Assembly (NCBI GenBank): GCA_036273675.1
Contig: DASUHD010000175.1
Span: 1-64,000, forward strand
Length of the DNA stretch: 64,000 bases
Direction: 5' to 3'
Source of the DNA: DAHUXT01 sp036273675
Lineage (GTDB): Bacteria; Chloroflexota; Ktedonobacteria; Ktedonobacterales; JADMIN01
Shown here: positions 34,908 to 44,023 of the stretch, piece by piece
Layout of the letters: each line of letters begins with the position of its first letter
Numbering within the stretch: the stretch's first letter is position 1
Position numbers and translations under genes: made by a program
The notes under the pieces: model-generated
What the model was told of the DNA's origin: nothing
The model's database searches: none
What the model saw: the letters and a program-made list of their open reading frames with translations, nothing else

Positions 34908-36393
34908 CCTTCTGCTCCCAGTAGCGCGGGGCGAACCCTCGCCGCGAAATCTCCCCACGAACAGCCAGCATCGCGGTATACGTCGGCACGATATAGAGTG
35001 TCTCACCCACAGGCACATGCACCAGCGCCGCAGTCAGCGCCGCGCCGATATCCGGCTCGACGGTGTCCGGTGGCGCCCCGGCATACTTGAAGCGGAGCGC
35101 GAGATCATACGCGCGCAGCCCAGAGGTCGTCAGGCTGGCAATCTTGCCGGTGACCTGCTCGAAATCGGCGTCCCAGATCCAGGATACGTCCTCGCCATCC
35201 GCCGCGCGATCGTTCAGGATGAAGAGCAGGTGATGTTTCGCCGCATCCTGACCGAGCGCCCGCAGCACCTCGTTCAGCCCAGTCGGGTTCTTCGCCAGCA
35301 GCAGCAGCGCGGCCCGGTCGCCCATGACAATGCGCTCGCCACGGCCGAACGCGGGCGTGAAGCGTTCCAGCGCATCGTGGATAGCCGGGAGCGTCGCGCC
35401 CATCACCACACCGGCTGTTGCGGCGGCCAGCGCGTTATAGACGTTATAGAGACCGGGCAAATGCACTGTGGCATCCGTCTGGCCGAGTGGCGTTTCTAAT
35501 GTGAAGCGAGAGCCTTCGAGACCGTTGAAGCTCACCTGACGCGCGCGCACGGCAGGGTCGGGCCGCGCGAAACCGCAGGCGGGGCAGCGCCAGTGGCCGA
35601 TATGGCTGTAGAACCGTTCGGTGACGATCAGCAACTGGCGACAGCGGGGACAGGTGCGCGTATCAACCACATGCACGCGCTGCGCATCATCGTCTGATGT
35701 TGGGGCATCCTCGATGCCGAAGTAGAAGACCGGGCTGCCCGCCGGCCGGGCGTCCGCCAGCGCCGCGACCGCAGGGTCGTCGGCGTTGAGCAGCAGCGTC
35801 GTGGTGGCAGGCAACCGCGCCAGCGCATCGCGCCAACGCTCGGCGACGGTGTCCACCTCGCCATAACGGTCCAGCTGGTCGCGGAAGAGGTTGGTGACGA
35901 GAATCGTGCGCGGCTGTAGCTCCGAGACCACCTGCGGAAACGCCGCCTCATCCACCTCGAAGACGCCCGCCGCGTCGCCCTGGTCGCGCAGTTTTCCGCT
36001 GAGCGCCGCGTGAGCCATCAACGATGTGGCGATGCCACGCGCCAGATTCGACCCTTCCCGGTTGCGCCAGACACGCAAGCCACCTTGACGCAGAACGCTG
36101 GTGACCAGCGCGCTGCTGGTGGTCTTGCCATTTGTTCCCGTTACCACAATATTGCCACGACGCATTTGTGCGCCCAAGCGCATGGTGACATGAGGATCGA
36201 CGTAGCGCGCGACCAGTCCCGGCAGACTGGTGCCACCGCCTAGTCGCAGGCGCCGCAACATCGTACCCGCCGCGCGCCCGGTGGCAATGGCCGCGCTGGT
36301 GCGAATGCGGAAACGCACACGGTCGCGTGGGGCTGGAGGCAGTGTACTATGTGAACGACCACTCGACGCGGTCACAGGTGTTGGCTGCTTCAT
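34900..36393 (-). CDS. murT: lipid II isoglutaminyl synthase, MurT subunit
   Basis: Mur-ligase-like ATPase subunit of the MurT/GatD complex. The 497 residues contain the P-loop VVTGTNGKTTSSALV (about residues 82-96), the Mur ligase central domain with TLLLNADDPAVAAL, a four-cysteine zinc ribbon CPRC...CPAC (about 248-275) unique to MurT among Mur ligases, and the C-terminal DUF1727 domain (LFILNDRAADGEDVSWIWDADFE). The basic N-terminal extension of about 35 residues is longer than usual. It begins 5 bp after the hybrid CheA stop and overlaps gatD, placing cell-wall amidation in one transcript with a chemotaxis-like system. Confidence 0.93.
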   Translation of the reverse strand: MKQPTPVTASSGRSHSTLPPAPRDRVRFRIRTSAAIATGRAAGTMLRRLRLGGGTSLPGLVARYVDPHVTMRLGAQMRRGNIVVTGTNGKTTSSALVTSVLRQGGLRVWRNREGSNLARGIATSLMAHAALSGKLRDQGDAAGVFEVDEAAFPQVVSELQPRTILVTNLFRDQLDRYGEVDTVAERWRDALARLPATTTLLLNADDPAVAALADARPAGSPVFYFGIEDAPTSDDDAQRVHVVDTRTCPRCRQLLIVTERFYSHIGHWRCPACGFARPDPAVRARQVSFNGLEGSRFTLETPLGQTDATVHLPGLYNVYNALAAATAGVVMGATLPAIHDALERFTPAFGRGERIVMGDRAALLLLAKNPTGLNEVLRALGQDAAKHHLLFILNDRAADGEDVSWIWDADFEQVTGKIASLTTSGLRAYDLALRFKYAGAPPDTVEPDIGAALTAALVHVPVGETLYIVPTYTAMLAVRGEISRRGFAPRYWEQKDA

Positions 36394-36398
36394 AATTC

Positions 36399-39300
36399 CT
36401 ATTGCCGCTCCCTCAGCACTCGTTGGAGTGTCGTAATCAGCACCTCATCGGGACATGGCTTTGTCAGATAGGCGCGCACGCCCAGGTCCATTGCCTGGCG
36501 GTGATATTTTTCGGCCGCGCGCGATGTCAGGATGACCACTGGCGTCTGTGCCAGCGACTCATTGCCACGAATGACCGAGAGCAACTCGAAGCCATCGAGC
36601 CTCGGCATCTCCAGATCCAGCACCATGATATCAGGCAGGTCGGCGATCATCGCTCCCAGCGCCTCGACACCATCACGCGCGAGCCGAACGTCATAGCCTA
36701 CGCTTCTGAGCGCTCCTTCGAGCGCGTGGCGTATCGAGATCGAATCATCGACAACCAGGACGACTGGCGTGCGATCGCGCGACGGCACAGTCGCGGGAAC
36801 TGGCCGAGTCGGCGGGGCGGTCTTGCCACCGAGCGCATCGGTAAGCAGGTCGGCGATATCCAGCACCAGAAACAGCCGCCCATCCGAGGCAATGCTCGCT
36901 CCGCGCACCGCCCGGCGGCGCAGATGCGCTGGCAGCGCGCGAATCACCACCTCAGACTCGTCCAATATCTCATCCACCAGCACGGCAACCTGTCGCTGAC
37001 CTACATCGATGAGCAACGCCATATGGGTCACTGGCGGCGTTTCATCCAGGCCAAGCAACTCAGCTAGCGAAAAGACTGGCACTTCATCATACAACGCGGC
37101 AGTCGGATCATCCGGTAAGCGTAGCGGGCGCTGTGGTGACGGACGCGCCACGCGCACACGACGCCGGAAGCGCGCGGCAATGGTGTTTGGCTCGGCATCC
37201 GGGAGCGAGACGAGAATTCCCGCCTCCGGCGCCATGAACATCTGGCGAATCGACGCGAAGGGGATCGCATACTCATGGTCGGCAACACGCACTTGCAACG
37301 CGCGTGTAATGCTCAGCGAGATGGGGACGCGAATCTGGAAGACGGTTCCTCGCCGCTGCTCACTGAGCACGCTGATCGAGCCGCGCAGCCGCTGGATATC
37401 AGATAGCACGCTATCGAGACCAATGCCATGCCCCGCTATTACGTCGGCCTGCTCTTTGGTGCTCAGATTCGCCTCGAACATCAGCGCAAGCGCTTGTTCG
37501 CGCGTCAGATAATCGGCGTGCTTGGCGTCGAGGATCTTGGCGGACACCGCAGCGGCAATGAGCTGGTGCGGATTGACGCCGCGCCCGTCGTCGCCCACCT
37601 CGATGCTGACCTCGGCGCCAGAATACGACGCATGCAGCCACACCTTGCCTACCGCTGGCTTTCCCAACGCTTCACGCTCGGCGGGCGATTCAATGCCATG
37701 GGCGACGGCATTACGCACCAAATGCATAATCGGCGCAATCAGCGCCTCGCTGATATTGCGGTCAATCTCGGTATTCTGGCCGACAATGGACACCTGTACC
37801 TGTCTGCCGACGGTTTCAGCCGCCTGATGGGCCGCCAGCAGAACACGATCCGCCAGCGTCTTCAAACTGACCAGCCGCATGTGAATGATTGTCTGCTGTA
37901 TCGTGTGCAACACCGAGCGCTGAGCGTCACTGTTCCGTGTCAGCCGCTGGATGAGTCCATAGAGCGAGTTGCTGAGGGTGGTGGCGTCGAGAACAGCCTC
38001 TGAGAGCGCGCGCAGCTTTTCATCGAACAACGTGAAGGAATCGAGTTCCAGGTCATCCCACACGCCTCCGTTTGATTCCTGGCGCACGAGCCAGCGCGGG
38101 CCACTTGTCCCTGCGTGCGCGGTGTCGCCAGCCTGACGAATGAACGGATGGAGATCGGTGAGCTGCGCGCTCAGGCCTGCCAGTCTGGCCAGCACTTGAT
38201 CGATATCTGACTGCGCCCGATGAATCTCCTCACTGCTCTGGGTCAGGCTGGCCCGATTCATCGCCAGAGCATCAGACTGATGCATCAGGCTATCGAGCTG
38301 GCGTGGCTCGACACGGAGCATTTCATCTTCGACCGCGCGATGGACGCTGGGTAGCTGCATGGTGATCGGCTCAGCTATCGTCTCGAAGGTCAATGGCACG
38401 CGAATCTCGTCGTCCCGCGTCGGGCGGGGAGAATCATGAGTACCAGCCAGATCCCGCGCCTCCGCGAGTAAGGATCTGGCCTCCAGCAACCGCAGGTGGC
38501 TCGCGTCGCCCTGTTCGCCCGCCTCCTCAAGCGCCGCTTCGATCAGATCGCCCATCCGAATCAGCAGACTCAGACAGTTCGCCGCGTGCGAGACGGCCAC
38601 TGGCTGAAGCACCTGTGGCACAACCTCCAGACAGAACAGAACGTCGGCCAGCATGTTAAAGAGATAGGTTGCGACGGTTCCCTTGACCTTGTGAACGAGT
38701 TGCCACATGTCGCGCAGGTCATCCAGGCTGCCGGGCATTTTGCCAAACGAAGCGATCATGGCGCGTAAGTCGGCCAGATCGCCTGTGGCTTCTAGCAAAC
38801 ACTCGCGCCGCATCGATTCGGGAATCACGTCGCGCTGGTCGCGCGCTGGCTGGTGGAGCGTTTGCGCGACCTCACCGGGCGAGCGTTGGCGGAGCGAGGC
38901 GTTCTTGAAGGTGCGGATAATTGCCTGCGTCTCTACCGAATACTGGCTCTCGTCGAATGTCTCATCCGCCTCATCCGCCTCATTCGCCTCATCGTCCGAC
39001 TCGGCCCCTATTTCCTCTATTTGTGTTGACGTGTCGGTGGTGTCTGCCTCTGTCTCGTCTGCGGCACGATCAACACCAACCCTGTCATCATCCGCATCGC
39101 GTTCAGCTGCATCCGTATGCTCATCTGCTATGTCGGACCGGGCAGGCTCGTCTGCCGCAACGATAGCGCCAGCCCCGCCACCGGCCCGCTCGTCCGAATC
39201 AACTGGGCTACCTGTAGCGGCATTGGTTTTGCCTGTGGCGCCAGGCAGAGTGACATCGCGCACGCGGGCGCGAATGTACGCCAGCACCGCATCAATGGCG

Positions 39301-39581
39301 CCCAGGCTTTCTGCAGAGGGCAGGCCTTCACTGGCCTGTTCGAGGCTGAGCGCCGCGCGCGCGCAGTCCGCCATGCCCGACTGCTCCAGCAATCTCCGCA
39401 GGCGCTCGCAAAGCTGGCGGAAATTCTCTGGCGACGGAGGCTGAGCCGCGTTTTCGCCTGTTGCGACCGATGAAACGGAGATCTGGCCGATCAGTTCCCG
39501 CACGGCGCCCATGCGCTGGCCAATCGCTTCTGTCGCCTCGCCCGCATTGCCTGCCTCGCCGTGGACGTAAGGATCATTCAT
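36399..39581 (-). CDS. hybrid CheA-type histidine kinase/response regulator
   Basis: A 1060-residue signalling kinase. Order: acidic low-complexity N-terminus (about 1-240), an Hpt domain with phosphoacceptor His in LVHKVKGTVATY (about residue 297), a linker, a CheA-type kinase core with N box HLVRNAVAHGIESPAEREALG (about 625-645), G1 VGDDGRGVNP and G2 AGHGIGLDSVLSDIQRLRG, a CheW-like domain (about 770-930), and a C-terminal receiver with phosphoacceptor D in IMVLDLEMPRLDG (about 988) and K in LTKPCP. This layout is that of PilL/ChpA and cyanobacterial PixL/HmpF-associated kinases that steer pilus motility. GGAGG precedes the ATG; it overlaps the CheW-like gene by 8 bp. Confidence 0.92.
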   Translation of the reverse strand: MNDPYVHGEAGNAGEATEAIGQRMGAVRELIGQISVSSVATGENAAQPPSPENFRQLCERLRRLLEQSGMADCARAALSLEQASEGLPSAESLGAIDAVLAYIRARVRDVTLPGATGKTNAATGSPVDSDERAGGGAGAIVAADEPARSDIADEHTDAAERDADDDRVGVDRAADETEADTTDTSTQIEEIGAESDDEANEADEADETFDESQYSVETQAIIRTFKNASLRQRSPGEVAQTLHQPARDQRDVIPESMRRECLLEATGDLADLRAMIASFGKMPGSLDDLRDMWQLVHKVKGTVATYLFNMLADVLFCLEVVPQVLQPVAVSHAANCLSLLIRMGDLIEAALEEAGEQGDASHLRLLEARSLLAEARDLAGTHDSPRPTRDDEIRVPLTFETIAEPITMQLPSVHRAVEDEMLRVEPRQLDSLMHQSDALAMNRASLTQSSEEIHRAQSDIDQVLARLAGLSAQLTDLHPFIRQAGDTAHAGTSGPRWLVRQESNGGVWDDLELDSFTLFDEKLRALSEAVLDATTLSNSLYGLIQRLTRNSDAQRSVLHTIQQTIIHMRLVSLKTLADRVLLAAHQAAETVGRQVQVSIVGQNTEIDRNISEALIAPIMHLVRNAVAHGIESPAEREALGKPAVGKVWLHASYSGAEVSIEVGDDGRGVNPHQLIAAAVSAKILDAKHADYLTREQALALMFEANLSTKEQADVIAGHGIGLDSVLSDIQRLRGSISVLSEQRRGTVFQIRVPISLSITRALQVRVADHEYAIPFASIRQMFMAPEAGILVSLPDAEPNTIAARFRRRVRVARPSPQRPLRLPDDPTAALYDEVPVFSLAELLGLDETPPVTHMALLIDVGQRQVAVLVDEILDESEVVIRALPAHLRRRAVRGASIASDGRLFLVLDIADLLTDALGGKTAPPTRPVPATVPSRDRTPVVLVVDDSISIRHALEGALRSVGYDVRLARDGVEALGAMIADLPDIMVLDLEMPRLDGFELLSVIRGNESLAQTPVVILTSRAAEKYHRQAMDLGVRAYLTKPCPDEVLITTLQRVLRERQ

Positions 39582-40311
39582 GGGCCGATGCCTCCACGCT
39601 CATCAACGCATCGAGCAGGGCATCAAGCAACACGTCTATCTTCACGACATACAGCGTCGTCTGGCTGGTCGGATCCCGATAGATACCAGCCCGGAAGCGT
39701 GGCGCAGGCGCGCGCGTGGGCGTCACATCTGTGCGTTCACTCTGTATCTCGCCAGGCTGGACGTATGCCATGTCGCCGACCCCAGCGACCACCAGCGCAA
39801 GCATCCGTTCGCCAGCCCCAATGATGAGCGCTGTCGGGCCGCTCTCCGGTGTCGCCAGCCGCCAACTTTCGCCGCCGGGAGTTGTGGCTCCTGGCTTGAT
39901 GACACGCCCGTTACGCGCGCGGGAGCGCGAAAGGCTCGCCATCTCTGGCGCGTCAAATAGGAACGGCGCTGGATCAACCAGCCCAATCAACTCCGTATGC
40001 AGCGCGAAGAAACCGAGCATCCATGGCGGGCTGAGCGGGAGCGCGACGGTTGTGGGCAGCGTTGGCAACACCTCACGAAACTGCGTCAGCGGCGCGGCGC
40101 ACGCGACATCGGCGCAGGTAAAAAGCAGATAGGGATCGCCTTCGGGCGGGGCGATTGGCGCGTCACCGCGTTTCACCTGTTCGAGGGCAATGTGCTGCTC
40201 ATCAATGGTGCGCGCCCGCGCCAACGCGAGAAGCTGCGAAAGACTGAGAGGAGCCTGCGCGCCCGATAGAGGCGCGGTACGCTCCGAGTCATCTTGATGA
40301 GAAGTAGTCAT
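39574..40311 (-). CDS. CheW-like adaptor protein
   Basis: A 245-residue protein with a CheW-type beta-barrel: DPYLLFTCADVACAAPLTQFREV (about 59-82), LPLSPPWMLGFFALHTELIGLVD, and GAGERMLALVVAGVGDMAYVQPGE (about 165-189), followed by a final helical stretch KIDVLLDALLDALM. CheW adaptors link receptors to CheA; this one is more divergent than enterobacterial CheW and has an extra N-terminal helical region (LSLSQLLALARARTIDE). It lies immediately upstream of the hybrid kinase, with an 8-bp overlap, so the two are surely translated together. No methyl-accepting receptor gene is present in the window. Confidence 0.82.
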   Translation of the reverse strand: MTTSHQDDSERTAPLSGAQAPLSLSQLLALARARTIDEQHIALEQVKRGDAPIAPPEGDPYLLFTCADVACAAPLTQFREVLPTLPTTVALPLSPPWMLGFFALHTELIGLVDPAPFLFDAPEMASLSRSRARNGRVIKPGATTPGGESWRLATPESGPTALIIGAGERMLALVVAGVGDMAYVQPGEIQSERTDVTPTRAPAPRFRAGIYRDPTSQTTLYVVKIDVLLDALLDALMSVEASAHE

Positions 40312-40374
40312 AAAAGAGGCCGCCCTTAGTCTCCTGTTTACCCGCGGTTTCGCCCGTCTCAGCCTTGTGCCTGC

Positions 40375-40869
40375 TTATGCCCTGTGGCCCGACATATCCT
40401 CTGGAATATCGAGGTCAAGCAGCGGGAATATCTTGCTGACTAGCTCAGGTTCGTCAAACGGCTTCGAGATGAACTCGTCCGCTCCGGCGCGTTTGGCGCG
40501 AAATCGGTCGATGATTCCATCATGCCCCGACAGCATCACGATAGGCACCGAGTGGAACTCTCGCTTGTGGCTGAGCAGCGTCGCCACATCGTAGCCATTC
40601 ATATGGGGCAGGTTGATATCCAGCAGGACGAGATCGGGAACCGGCGCCGCGCCTTCTTTCAGCGCGTTGAGCGCGTCGACGCCGCTATGGAAAAGCATCG
40701 TGCTGATGCCGTATTTCTGCAAGGAGAATTTGACGATGCGGCAGATCATATTCGAATCATCGACGACAAGCACCAGCTTGCCGCTGTCATCCGCGCCAGG
40801 CTCCGGGTCATAGAGCGGCCGTGTCCGGGAAGCGCCGGGATTCCGTGGAATCGATCCAAATGCCTGCAT
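40375..40869 (-). CDS. single-domain response regulator
   Basis: A 164-residue receiver protein without an output domain, similar to PilG/PilH or CheY. The acidic pocket is VVDDSNM (about residue 36-37), the phosphoacceptor D lies in LVLLDINLPHMNGYDVA (about 82), the conserved T/S is in IVMLSGHDG, and K in FISKPFDEPEL (about 133). A 30-residue N-terminal tail with Arg/Pro residues precedes it. GGAGGAA lies before the ATG. Its position before the CheW- and CheA-type genes suggests it is one of the targets of the hybrid kinase. Confidence 0.92.
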   Translation of the reverse strand: MQAFGSIPRNPGASRTRPLYDPEPGADDSGKLVLVVDDSNMICRIVKFSLQKYGISTMLFHSGVDALNALKEGAAPVPDLVLLDINLPHMNGYDVATLLSHKREFHSVPIVMLSGHDGIIDRFRAKRAGADEFISKPFDEPELVSKIFPLLDLDIPEDMSGHRA

Positions 40870-40944
40870 GAGATTCCTCCTCTACCGCGCGACCATGCAA
40901 CTACGCTCGTTGCCGCCCGCGTCGCCCTCCGCGATTATCATCTC

Positions 40945-41051
40945 AAAACGCCTAACATGACTGTCGTGCTCCAGTAGCAAATATCGGACTGGGCCAGCTT
41001 CGCGGCATGAATGCCGCAGCTAAGCATGGGGTCGTGCCAGGAACTCTCAAG
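40945..41051. repeat. interspersed repeat, long form, within an operon
   Basis: A diverged copy: AAAACGCCTAACATGACTGTC at the left, core CTTCGCGGCATGAATGCCGC, and CAGGAACTCTCAAG at the right. It fills the gap between the DUF4388 gene and the receiver gene, which run in the same direction, so transcription probably passes through its hairpin. Confidence 0.82.
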
Positions 41052-41077
41052 CATCTCAGCACCGTACCATTAGCCGT

Positions 41078-42331
41078 TCATTCGTCGGCGACAGACTGGC
41101 CGCGAAACGTCGCAAAAAGCTCTTCCCAAACTTCTTTATTCTGCGCTCGCACCCGTGGCGAAGCGATGCGTGAGTTGATCGCCTCGAAGGCGGTCCCCAG
41201 GGCGCGCAGCAGCGTCTCCTGAACGGCGCGATAGAACTCCGGCGCGACCTGAAAGCGACCACGCATGTTGCCGTCGAGTGTGCGCTTACAATAAGCCGCG
41301 AAGTCGTCAACGTCAATGCGGTTACGGTCGATCTTGAAATCATACCCGCTGACGCTGGTCAATCGCTCTCGCGCGAGGAGAATCGCGAGTGTATCGGGCG
41401 CCAGGCCCAAATGCTGACCTCGGCAGGCCTCTTCAAGCGCGAGCATCGTCTGGTTGATGAACGCCGCGAGCGCCACAAGCTGATCGACCGGCGTCTTCTT
41501 CTTGATCCAGTCCTGCTCCATGCGCTGCACGAGCGAAAAGAGGTCGAAGTTGTTCATGCTCAGCCGCTCGGCTTCGTCGGGAAGGCCTGGCGCGCCCGCA
41601 ACGCCGACCGGCAGGAGGAGCTGCTCGCGCACCAGATGCGCCAGTTGATGGGCAACCTGCTCTTCGGGCTGTCTCACGGCCGTTGCGATACGGCGAACGC
41701 TGTGCTGCGTGTTGACCTGGGCTATGACACGCCAGACAGCCGTCGGGAACTGAAGCGGCTGCTGTGTGGGCAACATCGGCGCGAGCGCAAGGTGCGTGCG
41801 GGCGCCATCGGGCAGGTGCTCGGCCAACTCGTTCCATTCCTGCTCGTAGCGCATCATCTCCATCACAGCCTGTGTCATCGAGAGCCGCAGGTCGCTGGAG
41901 TCCAGTGGCGCGCGTTCGTCGGGGCGGAATTCATATGACCCTTCGCGCCAGAGCGCCATCTCGCGCAACGTCCAAAGCGCCTGTGTCTTGAGCGCCATCG
42001 CCAGCTGCTCGCGCGAGAGGATATTCAGATCGACCAGCCGTTCACCTATGCGCTTGCCAAGGGGATCCTGTGTCTGCATGAGGTAGGCGCGGTCAACTTG
42101 CGCGGGGGTCACCATATTGAGTTGTTGCAGAACATTCCCAAGGGTCAGCGCCTCGGTGTCCAGTTCGGTGCAACTGGCAATCGAGCCGGACTCGACGTAG
42201 ATCAGCCCGGAACGATCATCCTCGGAGTGGAGGTGAAGCGCGCCAGTGCTGGAATTCAGCCCCATGACCTGCAACAATTCAGCCGGACGGAACCCTTCGA
42301 GCCGACCTTTGAGTACAGAATCCTGTGGCAT
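41078..42331 (-). CDS. DUF4388 (PatA-like) domain protein
   Basis: A 417-residue protein. The N-terminal DUF4388 domain reads LKGRLEGFRPAELLQVMGLN, then GALHLHSEDDRSGLIYVESGSI; it is common in cyanobacterial PatA and in deltaproteobacterial and Chloroflexota regulators of motility and development. It continues with a GspE-II-like helical segment (LGKRIGERLVDLNILSREQL) and a second winged-helix-like part. The C-terminal half (about 270-417) is helical and unrecognised. It is the first gene of the minus-strand CheA array and may link the kinase to a motility or secretion ATPase; that role is inference from related loci. Weak AGAGAG precedes the ATG. Confidence 0.82.
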   Translation of the reverse strand: MPQDSVLKGRLEGFRPAELLQVMGLNSSTGALHLHSEDDRSGLIYVESGSIASCTELDTEALTLGNVLQQLNMVTPAQVDRAYLMQTQDPLGKRIGERLVDLNILSREQLAMALKTQALWTLREMALWREGSYEFRPDERAPLDSSDLRLSMTQAVMEMMRYEQEWNELAEHLPDGARTHLALAPMLPTQQPLQFPTAVWRVIAQVNTQHSVRRIATAVRQPEEQVAHQLAHLVREQLLLPVGVAGAPGLPDEAERLSMNNFDLFSLVQRMEQDWIKKKTPVDQLVALAAFINQTMLALEEACRGQHLGLAPDTLAILLARERLTSVSGYDFKIDRNRIDVDDFAAYCKRTLDGNMRGRFQVAPEFYRAVQETLLRALGTAFEAINSRIASPRVRAQNKEVWEELFATFRGQSVADE

Positions 42332-42451
42332 GTGAAAAACTCTCTAGAATACCAGGCGCAACGCATACCGAACGCTGCGATGGAGTTACATTGCTGGCGT
42401 CGTGCGCCGAGACAAACCAGCCATTCGCACCGGGGGCATTATACTCTTTCG

Positions 42452-42970
42452 CTAGGGTTGGGGCAACGGTCCCACCCGTTCGACATCGCTCTCAGGCGCC
42501 CGGAGCAGCAGCTCAGCCATGGTCTCGCCCAGTACCGGATGTGTCAGCGAAGGGGCCAGTTCCGCCAGCGGCGCAAGGACAAACACGCGCTCCGGCATGC
42601 GTGGATGCGGGATCGTCAGTGTTGGTGTATTGAGTATCAATCTGTCATAGAGCAACAAATCAATATCGATCACCCGTGGACCATAGCGCGGCCCCGAGCT
42701 TCGGCCAAGCTGACGCTCGATCTCCTTCGCGGCGTGGAGCAATGCGCCGGGAGAGAGGCTGGTCGTGGCCTGGCAGACAAGGTTGCGGAATCGCGGCTGG
42801 TTGGTATAGAGCATTGGTGCGGTGTCGTACACCGAAGATACGCGCTCGACTGTGACGATGGCGGCTAGCGCGCGGAGCGCGGCGGAGAGGTTGGCGTCGC
42901 GGTCGCCGATGTTGCTGCCCAACCCCAGATAGACTGTATGGATAGCAGCGGCGTCGTCTTGTTTGGTCAT
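42452..42970 (-). CDS. folK: 2-amino-4-hydroxy-6-hydroxymethyldihydropteridine diphosphokinase
   Basis: Transfers pyrophosphate from ATP to 6-hydroxymethyl-7,8-dihydropterin in folate synthesis. The 172-residue protein has the opening strand VYLGLGSNIGDRDANL, the substrate region SVYDTAPMLYTNQPRFRNLV, and the signature RVIDIDLLLYDRLIL with the metal-binding aspartates, then IPHPRMPERVFVLAPLAEL. Other folate genes (folP, folB) are not adjacent. The ATG at 42970 is preferred; a TTG two codons earlier fits the GAGGAA ribosome site slightly better. The gene may be independently transcribed upstream of the DUF4388 gene. Confidence 0.94.
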   Translation of the reverse strand: MTKQDDAAAIHTVYLGLGSNIGDRDANLSAALRALAAIVTVERVSSVYDTAPMLYTNQPRFRNLVCQATTSLSPGALLHAAKEIERQLGRSSGPRYGPRVIDIDLLLYDRLILNTPTLTIPHPRMPERVFVLAPLAELAPSLTHPVLGETMAELLLRAPESDVERVGPLPQP

Positions 42971-43030
42971 TGGCAACTTCGTTCCTCGTGCTCCAACCAG
43001 ACTAACTCTCTACCCAATCAGGCCGATGAA

Positions 43031-43059
43031 TTGACGGCGTATAGCTCAAGCGCTATAGT
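43031..43059 (+). promoter_or_regulatory. sigma-70-type promoter of the lipoprotein gene
   Basis: TTGACG (43031-43036), 17-bp spacer, TATAGT (43054-43059); each box matches five of six consensus bases. Transcription would start near 43066, about 40 nt before the ATG at 43105. Confidence 0.68.
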
Positions 43060-43104
43060 GTGCTCCGCCTGATTGAACGGCTATCAGTCGAGGGAGAGAC
43101 GATT

Positions 43105-43686
43105 ATGCGTGGGTTCGCCGGGCGCAGGTGGTGGCTGTTGCGTGCGCTTGCCGTCGCGCTGGCGGGCGCGGCTTGTCTGATCATTGCCGCGTGCGGCTCG
43201 CCATCGACGCCGCAACTGAACCTGCCCGGCGGCACGTATAACAACACTACCTATGGCTTCAAGGTGACGTATCCGCGCAACTGGCAGCCGAATTCATACA
43301 ATGCGACTCCATCGACCGACGGTTCGGCAGCGCCCATCCCCTTCAACCTCATTATCACACGCACCGGTGACGCCCACAGCGCAGCATCGCTCATCTCGAC
43401 CTGCACGATCACCGTTCTGAACATGAAGAATACGGACATCGCCAAGAGCGCGGCCAGCCTCGCCACGAATAAGACGCTGCAACTGGCGACCATCGGCGGT
43501 GAGCCGGGCTATAAGAGCAACCCACTGGTTCAGGATATCCCCAATTCGCAGATCAGCGTCACGCATATAGACTACTACGTGGTTCACGGCGACTACGAAT
43601 ACCAGATTAGCACGGATTCGGTGAAGGGCGATAACGCCGACGCTGACCTGGCGAGTATGGTCGCGAGCTTTTCGTTTGGGGGATAG
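43105..43686 (+). CDS. PsbP-like putative lipoprotein
   Basis: A 193-residue exported protein. After a basic start (MRGFAGRRWW) comes a hydrophobic segment ALAVALAGAACLIIAAC ending in a lipobox, cysteine at about residue 32. The mature part opens with YGFKVTYPRNWQPN, the motif of PsbP-like lipoproteins, which bind no known ligand in most bacteria, and closes with DADLASMVASFSFGG, typical of the same fold. The ATG at 43105 follows GGGAGAGAC; an earlier start at 43060 lies within the promoter and is rejected. It ends about 45 bp before a repeat copy that separates it from the injection-system promoter. Confidence 0.78.
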   Translation: MRGFAGRRWWLLRALAVALAGAACLIIAACGSPSTPQLNLPGGTYNNTTYGFKVTYPRNWQPNSYNATPSTDGSAAPIPFNLIITRTGDAHSAASLISTCTITVLNMKNTDIAKSAASLATNKTLQLATIGGEPGYKSNPLVQDIPNSQISVTHIDYYVVHGDYEYQISTDSVKGDNADADLASMVASFSFGG

Positions 43687-43731
43687 GCGGATCCTCACCC
43701 CCTACCTGCTCCCTGCCTCGGGGAGGGGCCG

Positions 43732-43818
43732 CAATGCCCCAGGGGTCATGGTGGGAGTAGGCCAGCTTCGCGGCATGAATGCCGCGGCTACGAACGGGGT
43801 TTGAGAGGAACTCTTAAG
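43732..43818. repeat. interspersed repeat, long form, left end degraded
   Basis: Shares GGTCATGGTGGGAGTAGGCC, the core CTTCGCGGCATGAATGCCGCGG and the right end GAGAGGAACTCTTAAG with the family; the left 25 bp are not recognisable. The preceding sequence (43693-43728) is a separate C/G-rich hairpin-prone stretch, CCCCTACCTGCTCCCTGCC then GGGGAGGGG, which may terminate the lipoprotein gene. Confidence 0.8.
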
Positions 43819-43883
43819 CCATAGCTCGGCTGATAGAACTCGTTCCCAGCGTGTTTGCCGTCGTGCTCGCACGCCACGCTCCG

Positions 43884-43892
43884 TGCTATAAT
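43884..43892 (+). promoter_or_regulatory. extended -10 promoter of the injection-system operon
   Basis: TGCTATAAT (43885-43892 with the TG at 43884-43885): a perfect TATAAT at 43887-43892 preceded by the TGn extension. The -35 region is weak. It is the only strong promoter-like site between the lipoprotein gene and the first gene of the injection system and would give a leader of about 125 nt. Confidence 0.55.
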
Positions 43893-44023
43893 GGCCCCAT
43901 CCGCATTTCGCGTCACCTCCTGGGCATTCCGTGCGTCTTTGTAGGGAGATTCCTCATGCAGCAAGGTCGAGCAGCCGTCCGCGTGTAATGGGTTTGGCTG
44001 GGGTGTTTGAGGGGATGGGCGAG

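Noticed and set aside
43693..43728. C-rich stretch as a separate mobile repeat
   Set aside because: Seen once in this form; could be a terminator or degraded repeat, evidence too thin to list separately.
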